From Firmicutes bacterium UBA4981 (GTDB taxonomy: Bacteria; Bacillota; SHA-98; UBA4971), in contig DGZL01000011.1 of NCBI GenBank assembly GCA_002398515.1, positions 13,498 to 44,974 of the forward strand: a stretch of DNA of 31,477 nt. The letters are read 5' to 3'. A program made the translations under genes and the position numbers. Below the pieces are notes generated by a model. That model was not told where the DNA came from and made no database searches. It saw only the letters and a list, made by a program, of their open reading frames with translations. Below are positions 7,709 to 16,002 of this stretch, one piece after another. How positions within the stretch are numbered: position 1 is the stretch's first letter; each line of letters starts with the position of its first letter.

Positions 7709-8081
7709 CCTTTGCTCCTCCCACGGCACGCGGCCAATGCCGCCAGCCGGGCAAGCCTGCAGTAAACAAAAGGCCGGCTGACTCATACAACGGATAATGC
7801 GTGCACATGATTGGGAGGCCCAATTCATTACTCAATTCGATAATGTCAGGAGTAGGTCGCTTGCCTCGAACAAAGACGATAGCAACAAGATCCACCATCT
7901 CCGCTGCACGGATGATTTGGGGAGATACTAACCCGGTGAGGACAATCATCCTCTCTTTCGTAAACGCTAACATGTCACTTATGAGATCGCACCCACAACC
8001 TGCTTCGACCGTAAGATCCAGCTTATCCTCGCCTGTCAGGACTTCCGCCTCGAGAATTCTGGCTACATCCCTTAGTTGCAC
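7698..8081 (-). CDS. DRTGG-domain protein (copy 1)
   Basis: A 127-residue DRTGG-domain protein: MQLRDVARILEAEVLTG start, CGCDLISDMLAF middle, and a second half with VDLVAIVFVRGKRPTPDII and GLPIMCTHYPLYESAGLLF. The domain is a presumed ligand-binding module; no enzyme motif is seen. It resembles the product at 5561-5923. The first gene of the seven-gene regulatory run, it starts with GTG 8081 (GGAGGG 10 bases upstream), 31 bp after the SPOR-domain gene. Function unknown beyond likely small-molecule or redox-linked signalling. Confidence 0.82.
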   Translation of the reverse strand: MQLRDVARILEAEVLTGEDKLDLTVEAGCGCDLISDMLAFTKERMIVLTGLVSPQIIRAAEMVDLVAIVFVRGKRPTPDIIELSNELGLPIMCTHYPLYESAGLLFTAGLPGWRHWPRAVGGAKDAP

Positions 8082-8112
8082 CTGGCTTCAACCCTCCGTC
8101 CGAAACCGTAAT

Positions 8113-8661
8113 TCATCTTTGGATGACCACAGAATATCCTTGTGCTTCCAACTCTTCTGCAAGGGAATCGGCATTAACTTTGTTCTGAAACGCGCCTACC
8201 TGAATCCTGTGTGGTGTTCCGGGTGTGATGAAAACAGGATATCCTGCTGCTTCAAGCACACGCCCGACTCCCTCTGCTTCACTTCTGTCATAGAACTCCC
8301 CGACTTGGACTCTGTAAAAGACAGACTCGCCTGTAATCCCGCCTGTTCCTGTTGCAATCTCTGTCGTTCCGTGGGTAGCGACACCCGGTTCTTCCGCTCG
8401 AGTCGCGCTTGGTACTTCCTGTGACTCGGGAGAAATCGGAGATGCGGACATTACGCCACTTTGTGAGTTATTGCCACCTACTAAAGTCGATTCGGTTGTC
8501 GGGGTCTGGCTCGACCGCGGCGTCTGCAAAGATGATGCACAATAACTCAAGACATACTTACCAAGCAAGACACCAAGTCCTACCATGGCTGCAAGCGTCA
8601 CGACCCATACCAGCACAAGCCACATAGATTGCTCCTTGGATCTGGTTTTTCGCTCCGGCAT
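8113..8661 (-). CDS. SPOR-domain membrane protein
   Basis: A 182-residue bitopic membrane protein. A basic N-terminus is followed by one hydrophobic helix (about residues 13-36), a low-complexity Ser/Thr/Pro-rich linker (about 42-112), and a C-terminal SPOR domain with two repeats, FYRVQVGEF near 115 and HRIQVGAFQNK near 151. SPOR domains bind denuded septal or sporulation-related peptidoglycan, so it should sit in the membrane facing the cell wall and act in division, sporulation or wall turnover. ATG 8661 follows AAGGAGGGG. It lies 69 bp downstream of folC and 31 bp before the first DRTGG gene. Confidence 0.88.
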   Translation of the reverse strand: MPERKTRSKEQSMWLVLVWVVTLAAMVGLGVLLGKYVLSYCASSLQTPRSSQTPTTESTLVGGNNSQSGVMSASPISPESQEVPSATRAEEPGVATHGTTEIATGTGGITGESVFYRVQVGEFYDRSEAEGVGRVLEAAGYPVFITPGTPHRIQVGAFQNKVNADSLAEELEAQGYSVVIQR

Positions 8662-8730
8662 CCTGCGCCCCTCCTTAGCGTCATCTATCTAGTAATATTA
8701 CCTCACTTAACACGACTTTCCTTCAAAGAA

Positions 8731-10719
8731 TCAAGAGATCCGCTCCCAAGGAGGGCGCATATGAAGATCAAGTCTCAACAGCCTGGTCCTGAGGGAATTT
8801 CCGACGCTTTCAACTATGTCCCGGCCTGCGCATGCAAATACCAAAGGAAGATCCAACTCGCTGCCAAGGGACTCAGAAATCTCTATCCCTCTCAGGATAT
8901 CATCGGGTTTGGTATCCTTGCCCAAGTGGGTATTGCTCACTATCCCTGTTACAGAAAGCTGCGATGCTGTCTCAATTGATTCAAGCATCGCCAAAGCGCC
9001 GGCTACATCCTGAGTAAAAGGACGATTCGTGTTTACGACGAAATACATATCGTAACCTACCGTCTTAAGATGCCGTCTGAACCCTGAAAGTGTCTTAGCG
9101 CCTACAGGATCTCCCCCTACATCGAACACTGCTTGAAGCGCGGGATCCTGAAAAGCCCGGAGCACAGTAGGAGAAATCGACGGCAGATCAGCAGCCTCCA
9201 AACCGGGCCCGGATGAAATGACGCATATCCCAAGGTCTTTCATGACTGAAGCAACTTCACGAGATCTGAAATACGGATTCACAATATCAAAATCAATGAC
9301 AGCAACTTCTTTGCCCGTGGCCCGCAGGTGTTTTGCATAATTCAGTGCAATCTCGGTCTTCCCGGACCCAAAAGCGCCGACGAATATCACTACCCTATGA
9401 CTCATAGGGAATTCCCCTGCTGTCTGCAAAAGGTACCGGCGCACATTGCCCACAAGGTAGATAGATCCCGAGACCACCAGCGCACCGCTGTTGCCTACTT
9501 CTTCCAGCCCTCTGTCTACAGCCTTGAACGGATCGCTTACAGCCTCAGCCCGGACCCCGTTTCTTTGCGCAAGGTCCAGAAGATGATAAGGGTCTGTCAT
9601 ACCGCTCCTTGATGATAAGGCTTCTGTGGCAATGAAAGAATCTGCAAATTTTGAGATTTCACATACCATCTCCTCGACGGGCTTGTCCCGGGATATGCCG
9701 ACCACAGCAGTAACAGGCCGTTCGCCGACTATCTCAGGAATTGCCTCCCTGAGTCTCCTGACACCGTCTGCATTATGGGCACCGTCAACCAAAACCAACG
9801 GCTGTCGTTGTAATATCTCGAGTCTTCCCGGCCATGAGACAAGCCTAAGACCGGTTTTAAGTTGTCCGTCTTCTATGTCTACCCCTAATTGACGCAAGGC
9901 GTCTATGACACCTACTGCGACAGCCGCATTGTCTACCTGGTGTGCCCCAATAAGGGGAATCTCCAGGGAATCATAGATACGGTCTGCAACCCTGACTGAA
10001 AAGCACTGCCCCTCCACGGATTTACACTTCTTGTGCAACTCTATGTCCCTGCCGAACAGTATTGCAGGGGAAGATCTCATGGCGGCTGTTTCCTCTATCA
10101 CTTGGAGGGCAGAGGGATCTTGACGTCCCACAACAACGGGAACACCTTTTTTGATAATCCCTGCTTTTTCTTGGGCAATTTCCTCCAGTGTGTTCCCAAG
10201 TATGCTTGTATGTTCCAAGCTGATCTTTGTAATAGCTGAAACCTTCGGCATTACGATATTAGTTGAGTCCAATCTGCCACCAAGTCCTACCTCGACTACG
10301 GCAAACTCCACCTTCTCACAGGCGAAATGCAGAAAAGCAAGAGCGGTTCCCATTTCAAACTCAGTTGGGGAGCCCAGTTCAGGGTCCCCCGCGATTTTCT
10401 CGAAAATGGGTCTTAATTGTGTCATTAGCTCGGCTAATCTTGCTTTGGAGATTGGGCGCCCCCCAACCCGAATTCGCTCATTGTATGATGAAAGATGCGG
10501 AGATGTATAAAGACCTACGCGAAAACCACCGGCTCTAAGCACAGAGTCAATCATAGCAGACGCTGAACCTTTTCCGTTGGTGCCTGCAACATGCACTATG
10601 GAGAAGCTCTGTTCAGGCTTACCGGTTTCCCGCGATAAGGCAAGACTGCGCTCAAGGCCTACGTGTATGCCGAACTTACCGAGTTCCCGCAGAAAGGCTA
10701 TAGCTTCTTCATAATTCAT
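8731..10719 (-). CDS. folC: Fused folylpolyglutamate/dihydrofolate synthase and P-loop ATPase
   Basis: Residues 1-438 form a full-length FolC, which adds glutamate to folates and may make dihydrofolate: ATP loop GTNGKGS near residue 48, KISLEHTSILG near 165, DGAHN near 312, and an intact C-terminal domain. Residues 439-662 continue in frame into a complete P-loop ATPase of the CobQ/MinD-like type with Walker A GAFGSGKTE, DFDIVNPYFRSRE and a Walker-B-like VFDVGGDP. The junction falls at an internal ATG (9405) that has AGGGGA 7 bases upstream, so the second half could also be made alone. The two parts look like separate genes joined by loss of a stop. ATG 10719 follows AAGGAG; the gap to valS is 4 bp. 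Role of the ATPase half is unknown. Confidence 0.9.
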   Translation of the reverse strand: MNYEEAIAFLRELGKFGIHVGLERSLALSRETGKPEQSFSIVHVAGTNGKGSASAMIDSVLRAGGFRVGLYTSPHLSSYNERIRVGGRPISKARLAELMTQLRPIFEKIAGDPELGSPTEFEMGTALAFLHFACEKVEFAVVEVGLGGRLDSTNIVMPKVSAITKISLEHTSILGNTLEEIAQEKAGIIKKGVPVVVGRQDPSALQVIEETAAMRSSPAILFGRDIELHKKCKSVEGQCFSVRVADRIYDSLEIPLIGAHQVDNAAVAVGVIDALRQLGVDIEDGQLKTGLRLVSWPGRLEILQRQPLVLVDGAHNADGVRRLREAIPEIVGERPVTAVVGISRDKPVEEMVCEISKFADSFIATEALSSRSGMTDPYHLLDLAQRNGVRAEAVSDPFKAVDRGLEEVGNSGALVVSGSIYLVGNVRRYLLQTAGEFPMSHRVVIFVGAFGSGKTEIALNYAKHLRATGKEVAVIDFDIVNPYFRSREVASVMKDLGICVISSGPGLEAADLPSISPTVLRAFQDPALQAVFDVGGDPVGAKTLSGFRRHLKTVGYDMYFVVNTNRPFTQDVAGALAMLESIETASQLSVTGIVSNTHLGKDTKPDDILRGIEISESLGSELDLPLVFACAGRDIVESVGNSLRTRLLRLDLHMRPPWERIS

Positions 10720-10723
10720 ATTG

Positions 10724-13420
10724 TCACTCCTTGAGCTCGGTTAGGCGTTTTCGGAGCCTTTCCTCTTTTCCTCGAAACTCTGCCAGTTTTTCTCTTTCTT
10801 TCTCCACAATCTCTTCTTGCGCCTTTTCCAAGAACCCTTTGTTGCTTAATTTCTTCTGAGATCTGGAAGCTGCCGCTCGTGTGGCATCCAAATCTTTCTC
10901 TAATTTCTGAATTTCAACATCAAGGTCAATAATTCCTACAAGCGGCACATATATTTCGGCGCCGGATATTATTTGCGAAGCTGCTTTCTCAGGCCTCATG
11001 TCCAGACGCTCCTTTATCATCATGCCGCTAAGTCCGGAAAGCGCAGTCAACAGCTGACTATTGTCCTTTAAGACACGACCGGTGAAACTGTCTGCCACAA
11101 TAACTGCTTCGATTTTTTTGTGCGGAGGTATATTCATCTCTGAACGGATATTTCTAATAGCCCTGACCGTGTCCATCAAGACACCCATAGCCTCCTCAGC
11201 TTCAGGGTCATCCAGGCTGTTGTCAGGCATAGGCCACTCAGAAATCATGATGCTTCCTTCAGTCGCAGGCAATAGGCTCCATATCGCATCAGTGATGAAG
11301 GGAACAAACGGGTGGAGAAGCCCAAGCGTTTTCTTAAGAGTCTCCCACAAGACGTACTGCGCTGTTCTTCGAGCCTTTGTGTCACTGGAATATAGCCTTG
11401 ATTTCGCGATTTCAATGTACCAGTCGCAGAATTCGTCCCATGTGAAATTATACAAAGCTCGGGCAGCCTCGCCAATTTCGTAGTCATTCAGGTACCTGGA
11501 CACTTCACTGGAAATCTTGTTAGTTCTGCTTCTTATCCACCTGTCAGCCAATGTCAAGTTCGAGTCTATGTCCGACTCAGAAAGAGTGCCATCCCTCAGT
11601 GAATCAAGGCTGAAGTCATCAAGATTCATGATGGTGAACCTTGATGCATTCCACAACTTGTTCCCGAAATTCCTACTTGCCTCCAGCCTCTCTTCTCTGA
11701 ATCTCATGTCATTACCCGGTGTATTACCCATGACAAGAGTAAACCTAAGCACGTCCGCGCCGTATTCATCAACTATCTCCAGGGGATCTATTCCTGTGCC
11801 AAGGGATTTGCTCATCTTCTTGCCACTGGACGCCCTTACCAATCCATGAATCAACACGTCATGAAACGGCACATCTTCCATAAACTCCAGGCCCATCACG
11901 ATCATTCTGGCTACCCAGAAGAAGATGATGTCATATGCGGTCACCAGGACTGAAGTAGGATAAAAATGCCTAAGCTCGGGAGTCTCGTCAGGCCACCCCA
12001 TAGTGGAAAACGGCCACAAGGCAGAAGAAAACCATGTGTCCAGCACATCGGGATCCTGGGTTAAGGCTCCGGAGCCGCACTTCGGGCACTTGTCGGGAGT
12101 ATCCAGAGCTGCAATTGCCTCTTTGCACTCGTCGCAGTACCATACCGGGATCCTGTGCCCCCACCAAAGTTGCCTTGATATGCACCAATCATGGACGTTT
12201 TCCATCCAATTGAGATAGACCTTGCGGAATCTCTCAGGCACGAACCTGATTCTGCCTTCTTCAACAGCCTTGATTGCAGGCTCTGCAAGGGGTTTCATTT
12301 TCACGAACCATTGTTCCGAAACCAAGGGCTCAACAAAAGTATGACATCTCTGACAATGTCCCACAGAGTGGGCGCGTTTTTCAATCTTGACCAAGCACCC
12401 TGTAGCTTGCAGTTCAGATATTACTTCCTCCCGGCATTTGTACCTGTCGATGCCTTGGTATTTCCCCGCCTCTTCAGTCATTTGGCCATCCTCGTCAATG
12501 ACCTTAACCAAAGGCAAAGAATGCCTAAGTCCAATCTCGAAGTCATTTGGATCATGCGCAGGAGTGACCTTCACAGCTCCTGTCCCGAATTTAGGGTCTG
12601 CCCATTCATCTGCGACAATCGGTATTTCCCTGTTCATGATAGGGAGGATGACATGCCTGCCGATGACGTCCTTATACCGTTCGTCATCTGGGTTTACAGC
12701 AACCGCGGTATCACCCAGCATTGTTTCAGGGCGTGTTGTCGCAACTTGTACATAACCCTCCCCGTCGGAGAAGGGATAATTGATATAGTACAGGGCACCT
12801 TCTGTCTCTTCATGTTCGACTTCAAGGTCGGACAAAGATGTATGGCACCTCGGGCACCAATTCACAATGTAGGCGCCTCTGTATATGAGCCCCTTCTCAT
12901 AAAGACTTACGAAAACCCGACGGACGGCTCTGGAAAGGCCTTCATCCATGGTGAACCGTTCCCTGTGCCAATCACAGGACGCGCCGAGCTTCTCAAGTTG
13001 CTTTCTGATAGCCCCGCCGTACTTGTGTTTCCATTCCCAAACACGTTCTATGAATTTTTCCCTTCCTAAGTCATGCCGAGTCAAACCTTCCTCGGCAAGG
13101 GCAGCTTCAACCTTAACCTGTGTGGCAATACCTGCGTGATCCGTCCCTGGAATCCATATAGTGTTGTGCCCAAGCATTCTGTGCCATCTTACCAATATGT
13201 CTTGGAGAGTGTTATCGAGAGCATGCCCTATATGCAACGCCCCTGTAACGTTCGGCGGCGGGATTACTATACAGAAAGGCTCACCTTCAGGATGGACTTC
13301 TTGATGAAAAAGCCCGCTCTCGACCCATTTCTCATAGATTCTGTCCTCAAATTCCAAAGGATTATAGACAGTAGGCATGTTGTTTTGATTTTCCTCCGGA
13401 GTCTTCTTTTCATCTCTCAT
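10724..13420 (-). CDS. valS: Valyl-tRNA synthetase
   Basis: Class I aminoacyl-tRNA synthetase that charges tRNA-Val with valine in the cytoplasm. The HIGH motif appears as LHIGHALDN soon after PPPNVTGA, the KMSKS motif as GKKMSKSLGT, and the editing domain lies between, with two Cys pairs (CPRC, CDEC...CPKC). The C-terminus is a basic coiled coil rich in Lys/Glu, as in bacterial ValS. Length near 898 is normal. The start is uncertain: ATG 13444 has only a weak site, ATG 13420 has AGGGGG 13 bases upstream, and the ATG of MPTVYNP further in matches where homologues begin. Expression should be controlled by the T-box leader directly upstream. The stop overlaps the folC ribosome binding site. Confidence 0.97.
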   Translation of the reverse strand: MRDEKKTPEENQNNMPTVYNPLEFEDRIYEKWVESGLFHQEVHPEGEPFCIVIPPPNVTGALHIGHALDNTLQDILVRWHRMLGHNTIWIPGTDHAGIATQVKVEAALAEEGLTRHDLGREKFIERVWEWKHKYGGAIRKQLEKLGASCDWHRERFTMDEGLSRAVRRVFVSLYEKGLIYRGAYIVNWCPRCHTSLSDLEVEHEETEGALYYINYPFSDGEGYVQVATTRPETMLGDTAVAVNPDDERYKDVIGRHVILPIMNREIPIVADEWADPKFGTGAVKVTPAHDPNDFEIGLRHSLPLVKVIDEDGQMTEEAGKYQGIDRYKCREEVISELQATGCLVKIEKRAHSVGHCQRCHTFVEPLVSEQWFVKMKPLAEPAIKAVEEGRIRFVPERFRKVYLNWMENVHDWCISRQLWWGHRIPVWYCDECKEAIAALDTPDKCPKCGSGALTQDPDVLDTWFSSALWPFSTMGWPDETPELRHFYPTSVLVTAYDIIFFWVARMIVMGLEFMEDVPFHDVLIHGLVRASSGKKMSKSLGTGIDPLEIVDEYGADVLRFTLVMGNTPGNDMRFREERLEASRNFGNKLWNASRFTIMNLDDFSLDSLRDGTLSESDIDSNLTLADRWIRSRTNKISSEVSRYLNDYEIGEAARALYNFTWDEFCDWYIEIAKSRLYSSDTKARRTAQYVLWETLKKTLGLLHPFVPFITDAIWSLLPATEGSIMISEWPMPDNSLDDPEAEEAMGVLMDTVRAIRNIRSEMNIPPHKKIEAVIVADSFTGRVLKDNSQLLTALSGLSGMMIKERLDMRPEKAASQIISGAEIYVPLVGIIDLDVEIQKLEKDLDATRAAASRSQKKLSNKGFLEKAQEEIVEKEREKLAEFRGKEERLRKRLTELKE

Positions 13421-13461
13421 GGCCTCTTGTCTTCCCCCTTTCATACACCAATTCTTCTGGA

Positions 13462-13760
13462 AATCATAAAGGCCCCTTCCACCACCTCAAGGGCGAAAGG
13501 AGCCTGCTTCCGCGGTACCACCTTGTTTCTCGTAGTCCAACGCACAATCCTGCAGCTTGACACTACGAACTCTCTTTCGGCTGTAACGGGCCTCCCGTCA
13601 ACATCTACTGAAGATACGTCGGCAGGCGTATCTTGTTGGATGTCAACTCTCAGAAGCGACCTTCGACGTACGCTCATCCCAGGAGGCTCCCACCTCAAGT
13701 CGGCCTCCCTCTCTTCGGGCAGCGTCACCCTACTCCTCTTCATCATCGAATCTCATTTCA
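13462..13760 (-). promoter_or_regulatory. T-box leader (riboswitch) of valS, Val specifier
   Basis: Read on the minus strand, this leader has Stem I features (AGTAGGGTGACGCT, then AGAGAGGGAGG and GGTGGGAGCC), a specifier region GAAG-GTC-GCTTCTGAG with GTC (Val) at 13660-13658, and the hallmark T-box sequence AAGGTGGTACCGCGG at 13524-13510. Uncharged tRNA-Val should pair with the specifier and the T-box bulge and stabilise the antiterminator, allowing read-through into valS. The Val codon agrees with the downstream gene. Outer borders are approximate. Confidence 0.95.
13471..13504 (-). terminator. Conditional terminator hairpin of the valS T-box
   Basis: The minus-strand hairpin pairs GGCTCCTTTCGCC with GGTGGAAGGGGCC (13 pairs including G-U) around a short loop, then TTTATGATTT. 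It begins 5 bases after the T-box sequence, where the competing terminator is expected. It lies 27-51 bp before the candidate valS starts. The T tail is interrupted, so termination may be incomplete. Confidence 0.8.
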
Positions 13761-13780
13761 CGAGATATTCAGTTGTGCAT

Positions 13781-13809
13781 ATGATACCTCAGACAAAGCC
13801 ATGCGTCAA
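13781..13809 (-). promoter_or_regulatory. Sigma-A-type promoter of valS
   Basis: On the minus strand TTGACG (13809-13804) is followed after 17 bases by TATCAT (13786-13781), each one mismatch from consensus with ideal spacing. Transcription would begin near 13774, just ahead of T-box Stem I. It probably drives valS, folC and, given short gaps, the genes down to about 3705. Confidence 0.75.
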
Positions 13810-13957
13810 GTGGGCTGCCAGGACTTCAGGAATTCCGCAAGTGTCGTATTCCCTGGATATGTGTTCCAACCGGCACCCTAATTGTGGCTGCCGGATTAAA
13901 TGGGAGTCTTGCCCATCTATGAAAGAGCATATAGAACCCGCTTACAGGGTATCTTAG
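13781..13957 (+). CDS. Possible small cysteine-containing protein (58 codons), doubtful
   Basis: An open frame of 58 residues with five cysteines, including HPNCGC and ESCP, reads on the plus strand, opposite to all neighbours. Its composition looks protein-like, but its ATG coincides with the -10 box of the valS promoter on the other strand and has no clear ribosome binding site. A GTG inside (AGGA 9 bases upstream) would give about 38 residues. I do not recognise a family. It may be chance. Confidence 0.2.
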   Translation: MIPQTKPCVKWAARTSGIPQVSYSLDMCSNRHPNCGCRIKWESCPSMKEHIEPAYRVS

Positions 13958-14244
13958 TCGAATATGGCCCGCCTGGAGAGCCAGTCCGAGGGATCCGATT
14001 AGGGCGCGGGGACTCTTTTTTGCTCCACTATGGTAATTGATCCCTTATCTGAATCATACAACTCATCGCAATGTCATGACATCACTTTCCAATATCCAAC
14101 AGCCTCTTCCAATTGCTCCCTTGCAACATTCACGCTACCTTATCACGCGTTACGCTCTATGGGTTGCGGAATTCCTGCACTGCACGTGTGGCGCCACGGG
14201 GCTACGCGCCACCCCAAGGATACTGACTACGCAAGCTCCTTGCC
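13810..14244. other. Gap without confident gene, several hairpins
   Basis: Between the valS promoter and the glycosyltransferase stop there is no well-supported gene. Short dyads are visible: CCGGCA/TGCCGG around 13871-13894, ATGGG/CCCAT around 13899-13916, ACCC/GGGT around 13936-13951, AGTCC/GGACT around 13982-14014 followed on the plus strand by T6, GTGGCGC/GCGCCAC around 14188-14213, and GCAAG/CTTGC around 14231-14244. The last two could slow transcription after the glycosyltransferase gene, though neither has a T tail. Three hairpins with 7-13-base loops in a row hint at a structured RNA of unknown kind. Confidence 0.4.
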
Positions 14245-14868
14245 CTATTTCATGTGGGTCACAATATCTTTATACATCTTGATGCGGGCAGCCAAACCTT
14301 CCAGACTTCCCATTTTCTCCTCTTTAAGGATCTGGGATACTCCGTGGAGTTCAACTCGCTTAACCTTAGCATGGTGCCTTTCAAGGTGTTTATTCAGCAT
14401 GACCTCAACTCCGAACCCTGACTCCTCAATACTGGGAAGGTTCTCGAGAAATGCCGCCTTCACCGCACGCTGGCCCGAAAGCCCGGGAGTCACCTTTTGG
14501 GCAAAATCCGTCGAAACTCTTCCTCCTCCGAAAACCCCCAGAGTCGCGTCGGCCTCGCCTTCCAGAACAGGACGAATCAGACTGTCCACATGCTCCGGCG
14601 TAAGCCCAACCAAATCTGCGTCGATGAACACGTAGATCTCGGCGTCTGTAGAACACACCCCTGCCTTCACGGCAGCTCCCTTTCCTTGGTTTTGCGGAAG
14701 CTCTACAACGTTCACTCCCTCAGAACCTGCTATTTCCACTGTGTCATCTGTCGAGCCGTCACTTACTACTATGATCTCCGAAGGCAAGCCGGCTTTCTTT
14801 ACAGCAGAGATTACTTTTTGTATGCGAGCGCCTTCGTTATAGGCAGGTATTATTACGGATACTTTCAC
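14245..14868 (-). CDS. Glycosyltransferase family 2
   Basis: A 207-residue GT2 (GT-A fold) glycosyltransferase. The N-terminal nucleotide-binding part shows VSVIIPAYNEGARI, VVSDGSTDDT and the metal-binding DADLVG near residue 88. No membrane helix is seen, so it should be cytosolic or peripheral, using a nucleotide-sugar; acceptor unknown (related proteins act on polyprenyl phosphate or phosphoglycerate). GTG 14868 is chosen because GGGGAG lies 10 bases upstream; TTG 14886 lacks one. It overlaps the 3' end of ispG by 32 bp and is the last gene of the rpsB operon, whose isoprenoid products might provide its lipid acceptor (inference). Confidence 0.88.
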   Translation of the reverse strand: MKVSVIIPAYNEGARIQKVISAVKKAGLPSEIIVVSDGSTDDTVEIAGSEGVNVVELPQNQGKGAAVKAGVCSTDAEIYVFIDADLVGLTPEHVDSLIRPVLEGEADATLGVFGGGRVSTDFAQKVTPGLSGQRAVKAAFLENLPSIEESGFGVEVMLNKHLERHHAKVKRVELHGVSQILKEEKMGSLEGLAARIKMYKDIVTHMK

Positions 14869-15982
14869 TTGAACCCATCTCCCCAAAAAACTTCAAAGAA
14901 TCTCTTGCTTCGGCTTTTTGCTTCCCGATTCTTACAGCTTCTTCTACCAATCTTGGCACAATGTCTTCGGACGCAACACGTCCCACAGGGCGACCCTCGG
15001 AGAAAATCAACCCTGATTTCTCACCCAGCGCTACCCCGACGTCTGCTTCCCGTGCCTCACCAGGACCGTTAACTTCACATCCCATTACAGCAACTTTAAC
15101 CGGATACTTAAATCCCTCAAGCCTTTCCTCCACATCTTCCAGAATTCTCATGAGATCCCCGCGGCAGCGTCCGCAAGTAGGACATGATATTATTTCTACG
15201 CCCTCTACCGCAATTCCTATGCCGGAGAGTATAGCAATGCCAACTTGCACTTCTTCCTCAGGCTCATGGGTAAGTGATACACGGATCGTATCACCTATAC
15301 CTTCCATAAGTAGTGTTCCAAGTGCAATTGAAGACTTCACTGTGCCGGTTCTGACTCCGCCGGCTTCAGTAACACCTAAGTGAAGCGGAAAATCGCAAAG
15401 CTCGGCCAAAGCTCGGTAAGCTTCGATCGTAGTCATTACATCTGATGCTTTCAATGACACCACTATGTCCTCAAAGCCTTCATCCACCAGTTGAGATATA
15501 CTCCTCTTGGCGCTTTCAACCAAAGCTTCCCAGGTGGGCCCTGAGTATTTCGACAGCACGTCTTTGGGTATGGAACCCGAATTGACCCCGACCCTTATGG
15601 GAATCCCTTGTGCCTTGGCAGCTTCAGCCACTTTCGCAACTCTGTCTCTACCTCCGATATTGCCCGGATTTATCCTTAGCTTATCAGCGCCTGCCTTGAT
15701 AGCAGCCAAGGCTAACCTATAATCAAAATGAATATCAGCTACCAAGGGAAGAGGAGAACGCCTCTTGATTTCCTGTAAGGCCATGGCTGCCTCCATATCA
15801 GGGACAGCGCACCTTACTATGTCACAGCCTACGTCTTTGAGCCTCCGTATCTGAGATAGGGTTGCCTCAACATCTCCGGTATCAGTTTTCGTCATTGACT
15901 GCACGGAGATACGAGCGCTTCCTCCTATGCCTACCTGTCCCACCATAACCTGTCTGGATCTACGCCTTGTAATCCTGTGCAA
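14837..15982 (-). CDS. ispG: 4-hydroxy-3-methylbut-2-enyl diphosphate synthase (IspG/GcpE)
   Basis: IspG converts MEcPP to HMBPP in the MEP isoprenoid pathway, using a [4Fe-4S] cluster and electrons from ferredoxin or flavodoxin. The TIM-barrel part begins VGQVGIGGSARISVQSMTKTDT, with RCAVPD, ADIHFDYRLA and INPGNIG. The C-terminal part has cluster ligands CPTCGRC near residue 268 and GCEVNGPGEA near 302. At 381 residues it is slightly longer than usual because of a tail after VRIGKQK, the segment that overlaps the next gene. The start is TTG 15982, with AAGGAGG 8 bases upstream. It follows rseP by 20 bp. Confidence 0.96.
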   Translation of the reverse strand: MHRITRRRSRQVMVGQVGIGGSARISVQSMTKTDTGDVEATLSQIRRLKDVGCDIVRCAVPDMEAAMALQEIKRRSPLPLVADIHFDYRLALAAIKAGADKLRINPGNIGGRDRVAKVAEAAKAQGIPIRVGVNSGSIPKDVLSKYSGPTWEALVESAKRSISQLVDEGFEDIVVSLKASDVMTTIEAYRALAELCDFPLHLGVTEAGGVRTGTVKSSIALGTLLMEGIGDTIRVSLTHEPEEEVQVGIAILSGIGIAVEGVEIISCPTCGRCRGDLMRILEDVEERLEGFKYPVKVAVMGCEVNGPGEAREADVGVALGEKSGLIFSEGRPVGRVASEDIVPRLVEEAVRIGKQKAEARDSLKFFGEMGSSESIRNNTCL

Positions 15983-16002
15983 GGATCACTCCTCCTTCAT
16001 GC

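Noticed and set aside
7801..8424. 207-codon plus-strand frame
   Set aside because: It lies antisense to the DRTGG and SPOR genes, which have strong start sites and domain matches.
13441..13746. Open frame of about 100 codons on the minus strand ahead of valS
   Set aside because: It reads through the T-box leader, antiterminator and terminator; the RNA structure explains the sequence better.
13931..13952. AGAACCCGCTTACAGGG on the plus strand resembles the conserved 3' motif of RNase P RNA
   Set aside because: No matching 5' core (such as GAGGAAAGTCC) is found upstream, and the space is taken by the valS promoter and T-box.
12191..13957. Two long plus-strand frames (near 290 codons each)
   Set aside because: They are mirror frames of valS and its leader, with no ribosome binding site or recognisable protein.
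13982..14020. AGTCC/GGACT dyad followed by T6 on the plus strand as an intrinsic terminator
   Set aside because: The stem is only 5 bp with a loop over 20 bases, too weak to call.
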